Positions 13,041 to 24,347 of a DNA stretch of 64,000 nucleotides are shown in pieces. The position numbers and the translations under genes were made by a program. A model generated the notes under the pieces. The model was not told the DNA's origin. It saw only the letters and a list, made by a program, of their open reading frames with translations, and did not search any database. Positions within the stretch are counted from its first letter, which is position 1. The number at the start of each line of letters is the position of its first letter. The stretch comes from Sciurus carolinensis (lineage: Eukaryota > Chordata > Mammalia > Rodentia > Sciuridae): the NCBI RefSeq assembly GCF_902686445.1, contig NC_062213.1, positions 58,568,491 through 58,632,490 on the forward strand, read 5' to 3'.

Positions 13041-15639
13041 ATGTGAATGTGACTCTCCAGAAATAGACTAAAGAATCCACTTCAGCATCACATGGAATCA
13101 TTTTACTAATATTTTATGAACACACAGATCGTTTTATACCTTTCAAAGTAAATTAGGACCATAATTAGGCAGAATGTATTTGAATATTAAATAATCTATA
13201 TAAGCTAGTGAAATAGTTTATAAATACTGTGTGAGTATACACACTGCATCTTTTCTTTTAGAAAATGCTATTTCCAACAAATTTTCAAAGGTTTTATATC
13301 GCATTTTTGTACCTATAAGTAAAAATGAAAATAATTCATAATTAAAAATGCTATCACAAGTTTTTAATCTGAGGAATTAAAGCACAAGTTGAAACAGTAG
13401 TAGTCTTTAAAATATTTTTAAAAATATTTTGGGTTACAAATAAAGAATTCTTGCATTTATTCAATGACTTTTTAAAAATGTTTCATATCAGTGATAGTCT
13501 ATAATAAAAAACTGAGCCATTATGATTTGCCATTATCCTGAAGTATTCAGGAAAATTGCTGTTCAGATAGTCAAATATAATTCATAATATGCTAAGTTAG
13601 GCATATCATTAAAATGCAGATAAAACCTTTGTTTTTAATAAAAAATGATATAACAAAAGTAAAAGGTTAATTGAAAAGCAAAATAAACTACCGAGTTTAG
13701 TAAGGCACATTACCTAGATTAACAGAAATCAATGAAATCATTAAAACAATTAATAACTTAGAGCTCCATTCAGACTAAGATAAACTCTGTGGCTATTAGA
13801 ATGCGGATACAAGGCTACAGAGACATATCTATTCTGACTGGGTAATTTCCTCTCCTCTGTAGCAGTTCAGTAATATATGCAACTGGCATTATACAGCTAC
13901 CCATTTCTTCTTGTGAGACAAGAGATCTTCCAGGCCTTTTTCTTTCTATGCTAAGTGAATCATGAGAACCATAGTTTTTACAGAAGGGAACTTATTTTCC
14001 CCCAGTGTTCAGGATATAAAATGGGCCATTAAAGCATCAATGGTATTAATCAAAGTCTCATAATTGTTCAGCTTTTTCCTGGTCAGAAAATGTTCAGAGT
14101 TCTACCCATTCTTCAATCATAACAAGGATATGAATACAGCCAAAGCAGGTGCAGAATCTTCTAAATGAGCATAAGGGTATACCTAAAGTCATCAGATACT
14201 TATTTGAAGATCACATTCAGGAAAGAAACTGAGCAAACTCTTACAACTTCATGAGTTATGTAAGAACAAATTTATAATCATAGATACTTTCTTTTTGATT
14301 GACATTTTTACAAAAAGTTGAAACTAGAAATAGAGCAGAAATGTAAGGTAATGTAATGAAACAGAAAGTGTTGCTTGGGATTTAATCCTATTCCAAAGTT
14401 TTAGCCTTATTCCAAAGGAAGTTTGTGCCTCAGTCCTACTAAGCAAACCACAGGTAACATTTCCATCCAATTTCAAGGATACATTGGTCAACATTTTCAT
14501 ATGCCAAGACTCAATGATCATGCACTGTTTTGGTCTTCATTCATTCAGACTAAAACCAGAACTATAGTGGTGCTCCCCAAGAGCTGTATGACTCTAGAAT
14601 AATTCATTATTTTGCATTAAAATTGTATTTAATAGGGGGACACTGAGTTCATTTTAAAAATGCAAATTCTATTTATTATTTTAATTTGAAATTGATAAAA
14701 TGCAAAGTGCTAGGAAAGGTTTACTTAATAAAATGAAAGCAGCCCAAACCTGAAAGCTTAAGATTTTGAAAGGGATTCTAATGAATGATATTGTTTAAGT
14801 ACCTACAAATCACATACACGCTTCTCACTAGGTTGTTATGAGGATTTGATCAATTGACAAATGTTGTACCTGGTTCGGCACCTTATACATCATAGGGATA
14901 GTCTAAAGTTTTCTTGATGAAGTAAAATAATTTATTAATTAATAAACATAAGTCATAATAATGTAAAATGTGAATGAAAAACTGAAATATCAAAATATAT
15001 TGCTAATGAGGTCATTTGTATATAATTTTCACAGGAAAAAATTTATTGTGTGTGCAAATAAGTATGTGGAATAACCCCATCAGAAGTCAGATAACTATGA
15101 AGTCATGCAATCACTCATTAAAAAGCTAATATTGAGCACTGTGCAGAAGACACAGAATTTTTAAGCCAATATCAAGTAGAATTTTTTAAATGTCATCCTT
15201 TAGCAGAATCATTTTACAATTAACTAAGAAGTCTTATAATCAAAGCCAAAATGATAGGTGCAAAATGATATTTCACCAAGCATCACTACCCTAAGGAGCA
15301 ACATCTACAGACTATTACTTCTGGGTTTATTTCTACTTTAGCTCAGAGGTCAACTGAAGCTAAGCATAAGAAGAATCAAGGCTCAATTTTCACTTTTATA
15401 AAAAGGTATATCACCACAAGCTGGTTTTAAAATCAGATTTGGTGTTCACATCTATAAATTACAGAAAATAATGTTTTCTTTCTCTTATTGGAGTTCTGGG
15501 TGAAAATTCAAAACATACAACACATAAACATATGCAGATACCCTATAAACTCAGCAAGATTATGCTAGTATGTTTTAATTTTTAATAGATTATGTTAGCA
15601 GCATTTCATATTTTTATTTCTCAAGCTATACTGAATACA

Positions 15640-15962
15640 TCACACATTGCTGAAGGACTCTCTCTTCTCCATTCTTTGAATTGCTGTAGCTCTTCAATCT
15701 GCTTCTAAACTACTCTTGCTTCAGTATATCTCTGACAGGTCTTGTTTTGGGAAGCCTCCTTCTCTAGTCTCCTCACTATTGATTCAAGTTCCATTTCTGT
15801 GTGCCCCTGAAATTCCCTGCTATTCTCCAATGAGAGCACATTGACTATTAATTGACTTTTCACTTATTCTTCTTCATTATTACATGAAAGTTGCTGGGGA
15901 TAGAAACCATATCTTATGTGTTCTTGTATATCTGACATAGCAAGTGCTTGAATAAAGTTAGT
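15640..15962 (+). mobile_element. LINE-2 3' end, ancient
   Basis: The sequence follows the order of the L2 3' terminus: a pyrimidine-rich C-terminal reverse transcriptase remnant, a gaagcctccttctctagtc block, the ggggatagaaaccatatctt block corresponding to the L2 dispersed terminal region, then a tgacatagcaagtgcttgaa ending. It is heavily mutated, with no open frame. Confidence 0.65.
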
Positions 15963-16014
15963 TGGTTACATTAGTAAATAAATTAATATTATGTTTGGAA
16001 GCAAAGTTTTTAGT

Positions 16015-16210
16015 AATTACTATATACCATACACTCTGCAAAGTACTTTATAAATTACCTCATTTGTTCTCTAAAAGAACTTGTTCAAATAATAAGCGTG
16101 ATTACTACTCCAGTAATACACATGAGGAAACAAGAGAAATTAGACAAGGGCCAAGATTACTCAGGTGTTAAATCTAAGATTCCAAGATTTTCCAGCCTCT
16201 ATCCAACTGT
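16015..16210 (+). mobile_element. MIR SINE, ancient
   Basis: MIR core order is visible: actatataccatacactctg, then caaagtactttataaattac, then a gattactactccagtaatac region, a cacatgaggaaacaagagaa block, and a gattactcaggtgttaaatc end. It is diverged and has no visible duplications. Confidence 0.75.
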
Positions 16211-16511
16211 CTACCCCAAGCTACATTCTCATTTTTCAAGGTTCAAAAATTATTTTAACAATATTCCAAAAATATCAGGTACCGGTTTACTGTTGCAATG
16301 TAATTAATCTTATGAGACACTAAACCATATGACAGAATCCTATTTTATTAATTTATAATAATGTTTAAAATGCTAATTAGGCTAGAATATTGTTTTGTTT
16401 CATGATCTCACCTTTAAGGGGCTATGTATGATATTAAATTTGTTCATCCATTCAACAGATATCATTCAGCACTTATAGTAGGTCTGGAAATAAAGCAGTA
16501 ATCTTGATTGC

Positions 16512-16528
16512 AAAAAAAAAAAAAAAAA
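16512..16528. repeat. Poly(A) run of 17
   Basis: Simple A homopolymer just upstream of a MIR; no adjoining SINE body. Confidence 0.85.
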
Positions 16529-16576
16529 TCCACACTTTTGTGGAATTTTTATCCTAGATAACTCTTATTTGTCATT

Positions 16577-16770
16577 TATTGTGTTCCAGACACTGTTCTA
16601 AGCACTTCATATGATAGTCATAACAACTCTATGAAATTTTATTATTATTACCCTAATTTTACACGGAGGCACAGGGAGGTTAAATAGCTTGAATAAAGCT
16701 ACAGATTTTAAGAGTTAAACTTAACTCTGAAGGACGATTTCTGAACAATGAACTTGAAACCCAGGCAAGG
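16577..16770 (+). mobile_element. MIR SINE, well preserved
   Basis: Clear MIR: tattgtgttccagacactgt, tctaagcacttcatatg, cataacaactctatgaaatt, attattattaccctaatttt, the diagnostic acacggaggcacagggaggt block and gttaaatagcttg, ending around cttgaaacccaggcaagg. It is the best-preserved MIR in the window. Confidence 0.9.
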
Positions 16771-18531
16771 GGACCATGTCAGTGAATCACATTGTATATA
16801 CCAGTAGCAAGATGCTCCAGGGTCCATTACAGAGTTATGACTGCCATGAGTCTCAGAGTACTGGCTCCTTTCTCAGGTCATCTTCTTCCCCTGAGTTATT
16901 CTGCAGAGCACTGATGCAGACCAACTTGCCAGTCATCTGTTATATTTAGATATCCGAAGCACCATTACATCATACCTTGAACAGTATAATACAATTAAGT
17001 CAGATACATATTCTTCTTATGATTTGCTGATCAAAACTGAGAGACTGTCCACTCACATGTTGCTTAGAGTGGAAGAGCTATTTCATACTTCGTTTTAAAA
17101 TTTTATATCATTCTCAATTTTATACCATTAAGATAATAGGAGATGTCAGTCTTTCTAGAACCAGAAACAAGCTTTTTTATTCCTAAACTATTCATAGTAT
17201 TATTGAATTCAGTTTTTAGAAATCAATACACACATGGCTAGCACATGGTATCATCAAAAGCATGGAAATTTTTTGTTGACAGTTTTTTTCTGTTGAGTAA
17301 TAATTTTCAATATAATTTACATTGTAAAAATGTTATGTAATTATTTACATTTTATTTCATATAATGTATTTAAATATTGTGTCACCGGTTATATGTGTGC
17401 TGTATTCTCTAATAAAATGGCACCATCTCTTTTTCCAATTCTCCTCAAAAGTACAACAGTGGCAGTGACATATTTGATTTGAAAAAATTAAATGTAAATT
17501 TTCAGTAGCATTTAAACTTAGCTACAAACAAAATCTGATTAAAGTTGTCTCCTCCAGATATTCCAGAAGTATATACTTTTCTCTTTTTTTCTGGTTACTC
17601 CTGTGTCTCTTTTCTCTTCTTCTTCTTCTTCTTTTTTTTTTTTTTCTTAACATATGCTAGCCCCATTCAATTTCCTTCTCAGAACTCCACTAACACTTCC
17701 TTTCAGTTCCAACTTAATCTCCTATCTTCTTTCTCATTAACCTTTAATATACACACTTGCTCTTTCCTCTTTACTTCCTATCCAGCTCATTCATCTCTCA
17801 TTTCTTTCCTAATATAATAGAAGTGAGAAAGGAAACTCAGTACCATGTGAAACGAACACAAAAATTAAGGTCTCAAAGATTAGAAAATAGTATAACTCAG
17901 TTGCAGCACTTGAATACAAACATACTTACATATCATCTTTTTCTCAAATGATATTTTAAGGGAACAAAAAGACATGTACTAATTTTTAATCCTCTTCTGT
18001 TCCATCAACTGCAATTTGTCTAAACTGCATTTGAAATTACCTGTTCAAGGGATTTAAGAGTATCTAGAATGCATCTTGGTATTTCTGCTACAGAGCAGAG
18101 CAGAGTGACTGCCAAAGTGGACCTTCATTGAGTGTTTGATGAGCAGAACTGAAATAAATACACCTAATACTCAAGAGGAAAATAAACAGTTAAATTAAAG
18201 AAGAAACTACTGTTTCCTAATACCCAGGCAGGGACTGTAGAGTTGATTGAGGGCTGGCCATCAGGACTCCCAACTTTATCCTGAAGTTCAGCTACACCCT
18301 GGCATCCCCAATTGTTTTTTTCCTACCTCTCCAAAGCCATCTATTAAAGTTTCAAGCAACTATTTGGGAATTAGGTTTGGGGCCATACTTAGAGGCTTAA
18401 AGTAACAGCCAGTGCCATAATACCTTGTTTATTATTGATCCTTGTGCAAATGTTAACCCAAATCTAAAACTAGGCTAAAATAAAACCCCAGATATAAAAC
18501 TTCCTTTAATAATCTTTCATTCCTATATTTC
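16771..18531. other. Gene-free sequence with a polypyrimidine tract
   Basis: No gene recognised. A (CTT)n and poly(T) tract sits at about 17613-17647 within a longer C/T-rich region (17560-17810), which explains the Phe/Ser-rich frames there. Confidence 0.5.
17613..17647. repeat. (CTT)n / poly(T) simple repeat
   Basis: Repeated cttcttcttctt grading into a T homopolymer; a low-complexity polypyrimidine tract. Confidence 0.9.
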
Positions 18532-18542
18532 TGTATCACATT

Positions 18543-18770
18543 GTTTTTTTGTTTTTTTGTTTTTTTTTCATACCAGGGATTGAACCCTGGGGGTGCTTAA
18601 CTTCGAACCACATCCCCAGCCCTTTTTACCTTTTTATTTTTTATTTTCAGACAGGGTCTCACTAAGTTGCTTAGGGTCTCCCTATGTAGCTGAGGCTGAC
18701 TTTGAACTCACAAATCTCCTGCTTCAGCCTCCCAAGCAGCTGGGATTACAGGCATGCGCCACTGCACCCA
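18543..18770 (-). mobile_element. Dimeric B1-ID SINE
   Basis: On the minus strand: a B1 head (starting tgggtgcagtggcgcatgcc at 18770, then the gcttgggaggctgaagcagg block), a middle with the gacccta...agcaacttag run, and an ID tail (ggctggggatgtggttcgaa) leading into a poly(A) broken by C residues (T/G on the plus strand at 18543-18568). Flanking direct repeats tgtatcacatt (18532-18542) and tgtattacatt (18771-18781) differ at one base. Confidence 0.9.
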
Positions 18771-18781
18771 TGTATTACATT

Positions 18782-19778
18782 TTAAGACATATTATCTATG
18801 CACATTAAATCCTCATGTACTCCCCATGCAATTGGACCCATGGAATGTTGTAAGGGCCAGTTACCGTACAGATCATTTTGAACTCTTTTTAGGGCTCCTT
18901 TCAAGGGTTTTGAGTTTTCTACCCCTTTCCCATACTTTAGTTACAATCTTGTTTAACATTTGACCTTGGTGTTTGTTTCTATTTGAAGAAGGGCATCTGT
19001 TGCTATTTACATGTTGATGCTACCGTTCTAACCCAATTCCATCATTTAAAAATGAATACAGTCATAAGTAGGAAAGTCTGTAAGAGACCTGACAAAAATA
19101 AGCTGGTGGCAGAACCAGGACTGAAAACACTAAAATTACTATGAAGGGTTTTCACCTGCCAGGAATAATTTTTCTCTGGTCTACTATATTTGAGAGTTTA
19201 GAACGTTTGGTTGGAAAAGCTTATTAGGAAACATACTAACAATTGATTTACTATAAATTTTGCATTATTAAAAATGATTTTCAGCCCAAAACTTAATTCC
19301 ATCATTTCTGGAAGAAGGACATTAAGATAATAATACATTTACTCATTTAAAGGAAGGAGGGAATTTCAGACTAGAGAATGGGAGCCTGTGTGATGTGGTG
19401 GGCAGGAGGAATTTTTCAACAGGTATCAAACAAATCATGGTATAGGTGAATGATTAGAATCTGATGAGAAGGATAAAGACAGGTAGAGAGAAGCAGCTTA
19501 GTGCTCAGAGTTCACTCTGGTCAAGTAGGAGATAGAATGGAGCATTCCAATGGGAAATACCTAAGCCAAAGAGATAGTTTTTCCATGTGTTCATCAAGAG
19601 AAACAGCTGAGTCACAGATGTTTTGTAGACCTGTAGTACGAGTAAGACCTTCAATATTCCTTGATTCATAGGCATGCTAGGTTCCTTACTCTCTTGAGAC
19701 CTACAAAATTGTCCTTATTCCTGTCATTCTACCTTACTGCCTAAAAGGGGCCTGTTATTTGTCAATAACAGCACATCC
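18782..19778. other. Gene-free sequence, nothing recognised
   Basis: Unique-looking sequence without an identifiable gene or repeat. Confidence 0.45.
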
Positions 19779-19998
19779 AACTGGGTGTGGTGCAAGCCTG
19801 CAATCCCTGTGACTCTGGAGGGTGAGACAGGTGGATCACAAGTTCCAGGCCAGCCTCAACAACTTATTGAGGCCCTCAGCAACTTAGTGAGATCCTGTCT
19901 TAAAATGAAAAATAAAAAGGGCTGGGCATATAGTTCAGTGGTAAAGCACCCCTGGGTTAAATCTCTAGTACAAATAAATAAATAAATAAACAAATAAA
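19779..19998 (+). mobile_element. Dimeric B1-ID SINE
   Basis: B1 head aactgggtgtggtgcaagcc, then gagacaggtggatcacaagt and ccaggccagcctcaacaac, joined through gaaaaataaaaa to an ID tail gggctgggcatatagttcag with a diverged B box (gggttaaatctctagtac) and an (AAAT)n-like tail. Confidence 0.9.
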
Positions 19999-20293
19999 AG
20001 ATCTTCATCAAATTTCATAATGTGAGAATTTAATCGATCAGATATCAGAACATTATACATTTGCAGTTTATGTGTTGTTGTTTTGTGTTTTCTTTTGTCT
20101 TTGCTATTTCATTCCTTTTCCCAGAGAAATTTTTATTTTTATCAGAATCAAAATAGCCACATATTCATTATATTTTTAAAAAGTCCAAATTCAAGAGAAG
20201 AGGTACTCAATAATTAATTGTAAGATTCAGACTACATAATATTGTACAACACAAGGAAGATAAAGCAATGTGAATCACAGCACAGAGCTTAGC

Positions 20294-20752
20294 TATGGGG
20301 GTCTCTTGGCCATGTCCTGCGTGCATGAGAAAAGGGTTTAACTACCAGAGGACGATGTTGGTTATAAATCAATCAATTACCCATAAACTTATCTAATCAA
20401 TAAAAACACAAGAACCAATACTTTTTTTAAATGAGAGGGGGTGTGACAGGTCTGGCCATACCAGCTCTGGCCTCAAACATGGAGTAGCCCACCACTCTTT
20501 TATTTATAGTTTCACAGGTAAAGGGGCCCAGAATGGGAGGGGCTTCTTCTGTGATGAACAGGATGGGGCGAGTTAGTGGAGCTGTTTTTCTCAGGGAAAC
20601 TATCATAACCAGACAGGGAACCACTTCCGCACTGTGCCACATACTCCCCTGCAATCTGGGAGTCCTCTGTGGTAGCCAATCCTAGAAGTCAGACCTCTGT
20701 GTCCCAGGGCTCACCCTCATCTGATTTTGCTAAGTAAGGATGGCTCCCCACA
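20294..20752 (-). mobile_element. Solo LTR, class II (ERVK-like) by its 6-bp duplication
   Basis: On the minus strand the element begins tgtggggagcc at 20752. It has a TATA-type and overlapping AATAAA region (ctataaataaaagag, within 20497-20513) and ends near 20294. The exact 6-bp direct repeat cttagc flanks it at 20288-20293 and 20753-20758; six bases is the usual duplication for class II rodent elements. No internal retroviral sequence is present, so it is a recombined solo LTR. Its last bases read TA rather than CA, probably a mutation. GC content is well above the surroundings. Confidence 0.75.
20497..20513 (-). promoter_or_regulatory. LTR TATA box / polyadenylation signal
   Basis: Minus-strand ctataaataaaag within the solo LTR supplies both a TATA-like box and AATAAA, as expected near the U3/R region. 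Confidence 0.5.
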
Positions 20753-20758
20753 CTTAGC

Positions 20759-22529
20759 CACATTAAATGTCATTGTCATTTCATTAGTGAACAATGTATC
20801 CAGTATAATATATTGTATATAAAGACTATAGAGAACACCAAGAAATTCCCGAGAGTATGCAGATTCCATTATTTTCAATATATATATATATATTTTATAT
20901 ATATATATAAATTTAAAAAATAAAACATTGTTAAAGATATATACTTGCATTAAATCTGGTTTAGGTGTTCAGAAGGCACATCATGGAGAAATACATCAAA
21001 TAGCATGTTTATAATGGAAATGCAAAATACTCCAGCAATAGGTCAGCATTAAATGAACAGCAAGTAAGTAGAAAGAAGTTTGAGTTTGAAAACCTAATAC
21101 ACTAGATAACCAGAATCTATATTAATTTCCAATTTTGCCGATACTCTTAAGAGCTCTACCATCCCTAGAAAATATTTTCACATTATCAAGTTATTTCTTG
21201 CGTATACTTCTTGCCAAATGAAAGTTATGGCTTCCACTTAAATTCTCTATTTAAGTTTCCTCAATTTGTCCTTTTAACACCAACATAAGCTTACATGTTG
21301 ATAAAATCTGTCTTCTAAGGTAAAGTTCCAAGTAAAATGGAAGAATAATGACCATTAATATCTAAGCCATGTTGATTAAATAAATGTGAAACTTCTATAA
21401 CTCTCTTTTTGTAACGTCTAGATCATTGAAAGGAAAGAAGATGTTCTCAAACTACTATGAAAAACATAATTGATTAGATGTAATCTGAAGAAGAAAATGT
21501 TTAGGGTGATTCCCAAATGTCTGTCTGGAGTAACTGGGTGCATGTAATTTCTGTCATGAATAAAAACCAATGACATTCTGGTTTGATTTTCATTCTGGAA
21601 AAGTCAAAGTTGTAGGGACAAAGAACAGATCAGTGGTTGTCAGGGATTTGGGATTAGGGGTGGTAGCAAAAGGTTTCATACAAAGGGCAGCAAAAGGAAA
21701 TTTTAAGAATGATGGAACTGTTCTGTTCTGGCAGTGGTGTTTATATGTTTTTAAACGAGAGTCAAAATGCAAATAGTTGTATACCAAAAAGAGCAAATTT
21801 CACTCTATATAAAATAAAAATAAATAAAAATAAAAATAAACTCTATAAAATAAACAATCAGTGTTCAGTGACGAATTATTTTAAATGGCAATATGTCCTA
21901 AGAATTAAAAGAATGTCAGAATGACTACGGGGAAAATAAATAAATGGAACACTAAATTGCAAATTAGACTAGAGCAAGGAAAATAAAATTATCACAGGGT
22001 AGAAACAAGAAGCAAGGAGCAATATTAAATTAAAAGTGAGAAACATATGATAAGGATGCTGCCACCTACCACTTCTCCAGGTGTCTAGTGTTAGGAAATT
22101 ATTTCTGCTTTTCTACTCCTATCAGAAAGTCATTTCACTGAAAGTGGTTAGCCTCCACTGGTCTTGTTCCAATCATCAGGTTTCCATAATTCCTATTTTT
22201 AAATATAGAAAAAATGGATAAGAAATATAATATGACTAGCAGTTCAGACAAATTTTCTAGGTTACATAGTAAGAGAAACAATAAAAATTAACTTCCAAGA
22301 ACTGCCTTTGCTCCACCTGTGGATTTATTCTGAATACTCAAAGGTAAGGCAATCCTTCCACATATACCCCAATAATTGACTTCAGTAATTTGCTATTCTT
22401 TATTCTGCATTCCCATCATTTCCCCTTCCATTGAATCATTCCATCATCATCATCATTTTAAAACTGTTATGTTTTAAAATGCAATTATTTAAACAAAACA
22501 AGTTATCACTTAAAAAAACAATTGCCTAG
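20759..22529. other. Gene-free AT-rich sequence
   Basis: No gene recognised. A (TA)n tract with a central TTTT lies at about 20879-20910, and an A-rich (AAAAT)n stretch at about 21808-21840. Confidence 0.5.
20879..20910. repeat. (TA)n simple repeat
   Basis: Alternating TA tract split by atttta; self-complementary and able to extrude a hairpin. Confidence 0.9.
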
Positions 22530-23938
22530 ACCCAACTCCTCCCTTTAGCTCAGTCATTTCTTACCTCTGGTTTCATAGCCAAACTCTGTGAAAGCACCTA
22601 TGCATAGTGACTTTCTATTTCTTCCTCCCTGTTCTCTTGAATTCACTAAATTAAAATCCACAATCACTATGGTAAAGAAGTCGTTAGAACATCAGCAATG
22701 GCCTTCATTTTGATAAATCAAGGAGTCATTCTTCACGCCTCATCCTATTTCATCAATCTGAAGTATTTGACACAGTTAATCATTGTCTCTTAATTTATTT
22801 TTAATTTAGTTTCCAAAATATCACACTTCTGTGGGTTTTCATCTACTTTTATTGTCACAGCTCCTTAGTCTTCTGCTGTTTTTTTTTTTTTTTTTAATCT
22901 CTGACCTCTAAATTTTGTAATGTTCCTGGGATCAATATTTTAATCCATTCTTTATTCAGTCATTATATGGATGGTGCCACCTAGGTTATGACTCCAAGTA
23001 TCCTGTATCTATACTGACTCCTCCTAAATTTGTGTCTTCTCCCTGGGCTCCCCCGTGAATTATTGATCTATATTTTCAAGAGGCTTGACATTTCTACTTT
23101 GTTGTAGACAAAGTTCATAGACACATGAAACTTACTACTTCCAAAACTGATCTATGATATTCCTCTAAAACTGTCCCTTCTATAGTCTTTTCTTCTCTCT
23201 GTTAATGGCAACTGCATTCATCCAAGTCACTCGAGTTAAAATTTTCTTCTCAGTGCTGACCAGTATTTCTCTCAGCCCCATATCTCATTTGATAACAAAT
23301 CTTCTGGTCTTCAATACCAAAATATATTTAGAACTTTCTCATTTCTTCACTCCATCACTGTTACCAATTTGGTTCAACCTATCAGCAGCATCTCTCATCT
23401 GTATGTCAATGAGTCTTCTACAGGCTTTCCTGTTTCAGTGTTATCATACTTCAGTCTACCTCCACAGAGCACCAGATTGATCTTATTAAAATCTCATTCA
23501 TATCATGTCATTTCCAAGGTCAAACATCCCAACAACCTCCATCTAAGATCAAAACCAAACTCCTTAAAATTGTCTCCAAGGCCCTGAATGACCTAGGCTC
23601 TTCTTCCCTCCCTGAATGTGTTACCTCCCACTCTCTCCTTCATGCCCAGAGACCTAGCTGCACTGATTTTCTGATGCTTTTTGTGTACCCTGGATATGCT
23701 CCCACTTTTCTCACAGTTTCCTCTAGCTTGAAGCTTTCCCTCAGTCCACCTGACTCATACCTTTGCTTCCTCTAGATCTTTATTCAAAAGTCACTGTTTC
23801 AGTGAGGGCTTCCTTGGGAACTTTTCTCTGCTTTATTTTTTTCTCCTTCGTATATAAATTTGACATAAATTTCTCATTATCTATCTCCTAGAGTTGAATT
23901 TAATATTCATGAGCATGGATTTTTTTTTTGTCTTTTTA
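22530..23938 (+). mobile_element. LINE-2 (left segment), split by the L1
   Basis: Sense-oriented L2 covering the 3' part of the reverse-transcriptase ORF and the start of the terminal region. Blocks in L2 order include gtatttgacacagttaatca, ttacttccaaaactga, gttaatggcaactgcattca, ccaaggccctgaatgaccta, and a cattcatgagcatggatttt end. It is heavily mutated with no open reading frame. A T run (about 22878-22895) interrupts it. The element continues after the L1 at 29844. Confidence 0.85.
23929..23938. repeat. L1 target-site duplication, left copy
   Basis: tgtcttttta, identical to 29844-29853. On the minus strand the right copy is preceded by attt and starts with an A run, matching the TT/AAAA preference of L1 endonuclease. 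L2 sequence continues correctly from the right copy, which fixes the L1 boundaries. Confidence 0.85.
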
Positions 23939-23947
23939 TTTTTTTTT

Positions 23948-24060
23948 CTTCTTACATAAATATATATTTATTTAATTTCCATATGACATTTATATAATAT
24001 TCCACTTTTGAATTTTTCTGTCAGAAGTTTTGTGACATAAGTACATAATCCAATATCAAT
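23948..24060 (-). mobile_element. Probable 3'-transduced flanking segment
   Basis: Between the L1's own A-rich end (24061-24101) and the final poly(A) adjoining the target-site duplication lie about 113 bp of non-L1 sequence. It carries AATAAA at 23967-23972 on the minus strand, about 19 nt before the final A run, the right spacing for cleavage and polyadenylation. This fits read-through of the source element's weak signal into downstream DNA, followed by co-insertion. Alternatively it is an unrecognised subfamily tail. Confidence 0.65.
23967..23972 (-). terminator. Polyadenylation signal AATAAA
   Basis: Minus-strand AATAAA about 19 nt upstream of the terminal A tract; probably the signal used for the RNA that was inserted here. 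Confidence 0.65.
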
Positions 24061-24207
24061 TATTTATTTATTTTTTATATATATTTATTTATTTTTTTTA
24101 ATTGTATACAAATGGGATACATGTTGTTTCTCTATTTGTACATAGAGTCAAGGCATACCATTTGTGTAATCATACGTTTACATAGGGCAATGATGCTTAT
24201 TTTTTTT

Positions 24208-24233
24208 CCCTTCCCCCCTACCCCTCCCACCCC
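24208..24233 (-). other. Predicted G-quadruplex
   Basis: On the minus strand five runs of 3-6 G are separated by loops of 1-2 bases (GGGG, GGG, GGGG, GGGGGG, GGG), fitting the classic quadruplex pattern with very short loops. It lies in the L1 3' UTR. Confidence 0.75.
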
Positions 24234-24285
24234 TCTTTTCCCTCTCTACAGTCCTTCTTTCCTTCATTCTTACCGCTCTCCTTAT

Positions 24286-24325
24286 CCCTAACCCTAAACC
24301 TAACCCTAAACCTAATGCTAATCCC
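24286..24325 (-). repeat. Telomere-like TTAGGG tract in the L1 3' UTR
   Basis: The plus strand reads ccctaaccctaaacctaacc and continues to about 24325, giving alternating TTAGGG and TTTAGG-type units on the sense strand of L1. Being inside the 3' UTR, it travelled with the element and is not a chromosome-end relic at this site. Confidence 0.85.
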
Positions 24326-24347
24326 TCCCACCCCCCATTATATGTCC

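Larger units (their letters stand above)
10434..15639. other. Repeat-poor, gene-free block
   Basis: About 5 kb in which I recognise neither genes nor interspersed repeats, which is unusual for this repeat-rich window. Two stretches (about 11955-12110 and 12985-13040) have clustered homeodomain-type and SOX/TCF-like motifs and are listed separately. All frames are short, and none has a recognisable protein motif. Confidence 0.5.
24102..24347 (-). other. L1 3' UTR with G-quadruplex and telomere-like tracts
   Basis: Non-coding sequence downstream of ORF2. On the sense (minus) strand it holds a TTAGGG/TTAGGTTTAGGG-type tract (24286-24325) followed by a purine-rich region with five G runs (24208-24233). 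G-rich purine tracts are a known recurring feature of mammalian L1 3' UTRs. Confidence 0.85.

Noticed and set aside
23205..23587. Frames of 72-91 aa left of the L1
   Set aside because: They translate LINE-2 remnants, with no intact reverse transcriptase motif.
24286..24325. Interstitial telomere from a chromosome fusion
   Set aside because: The tract lies inside the L1 3' UTR and arrived with the element.
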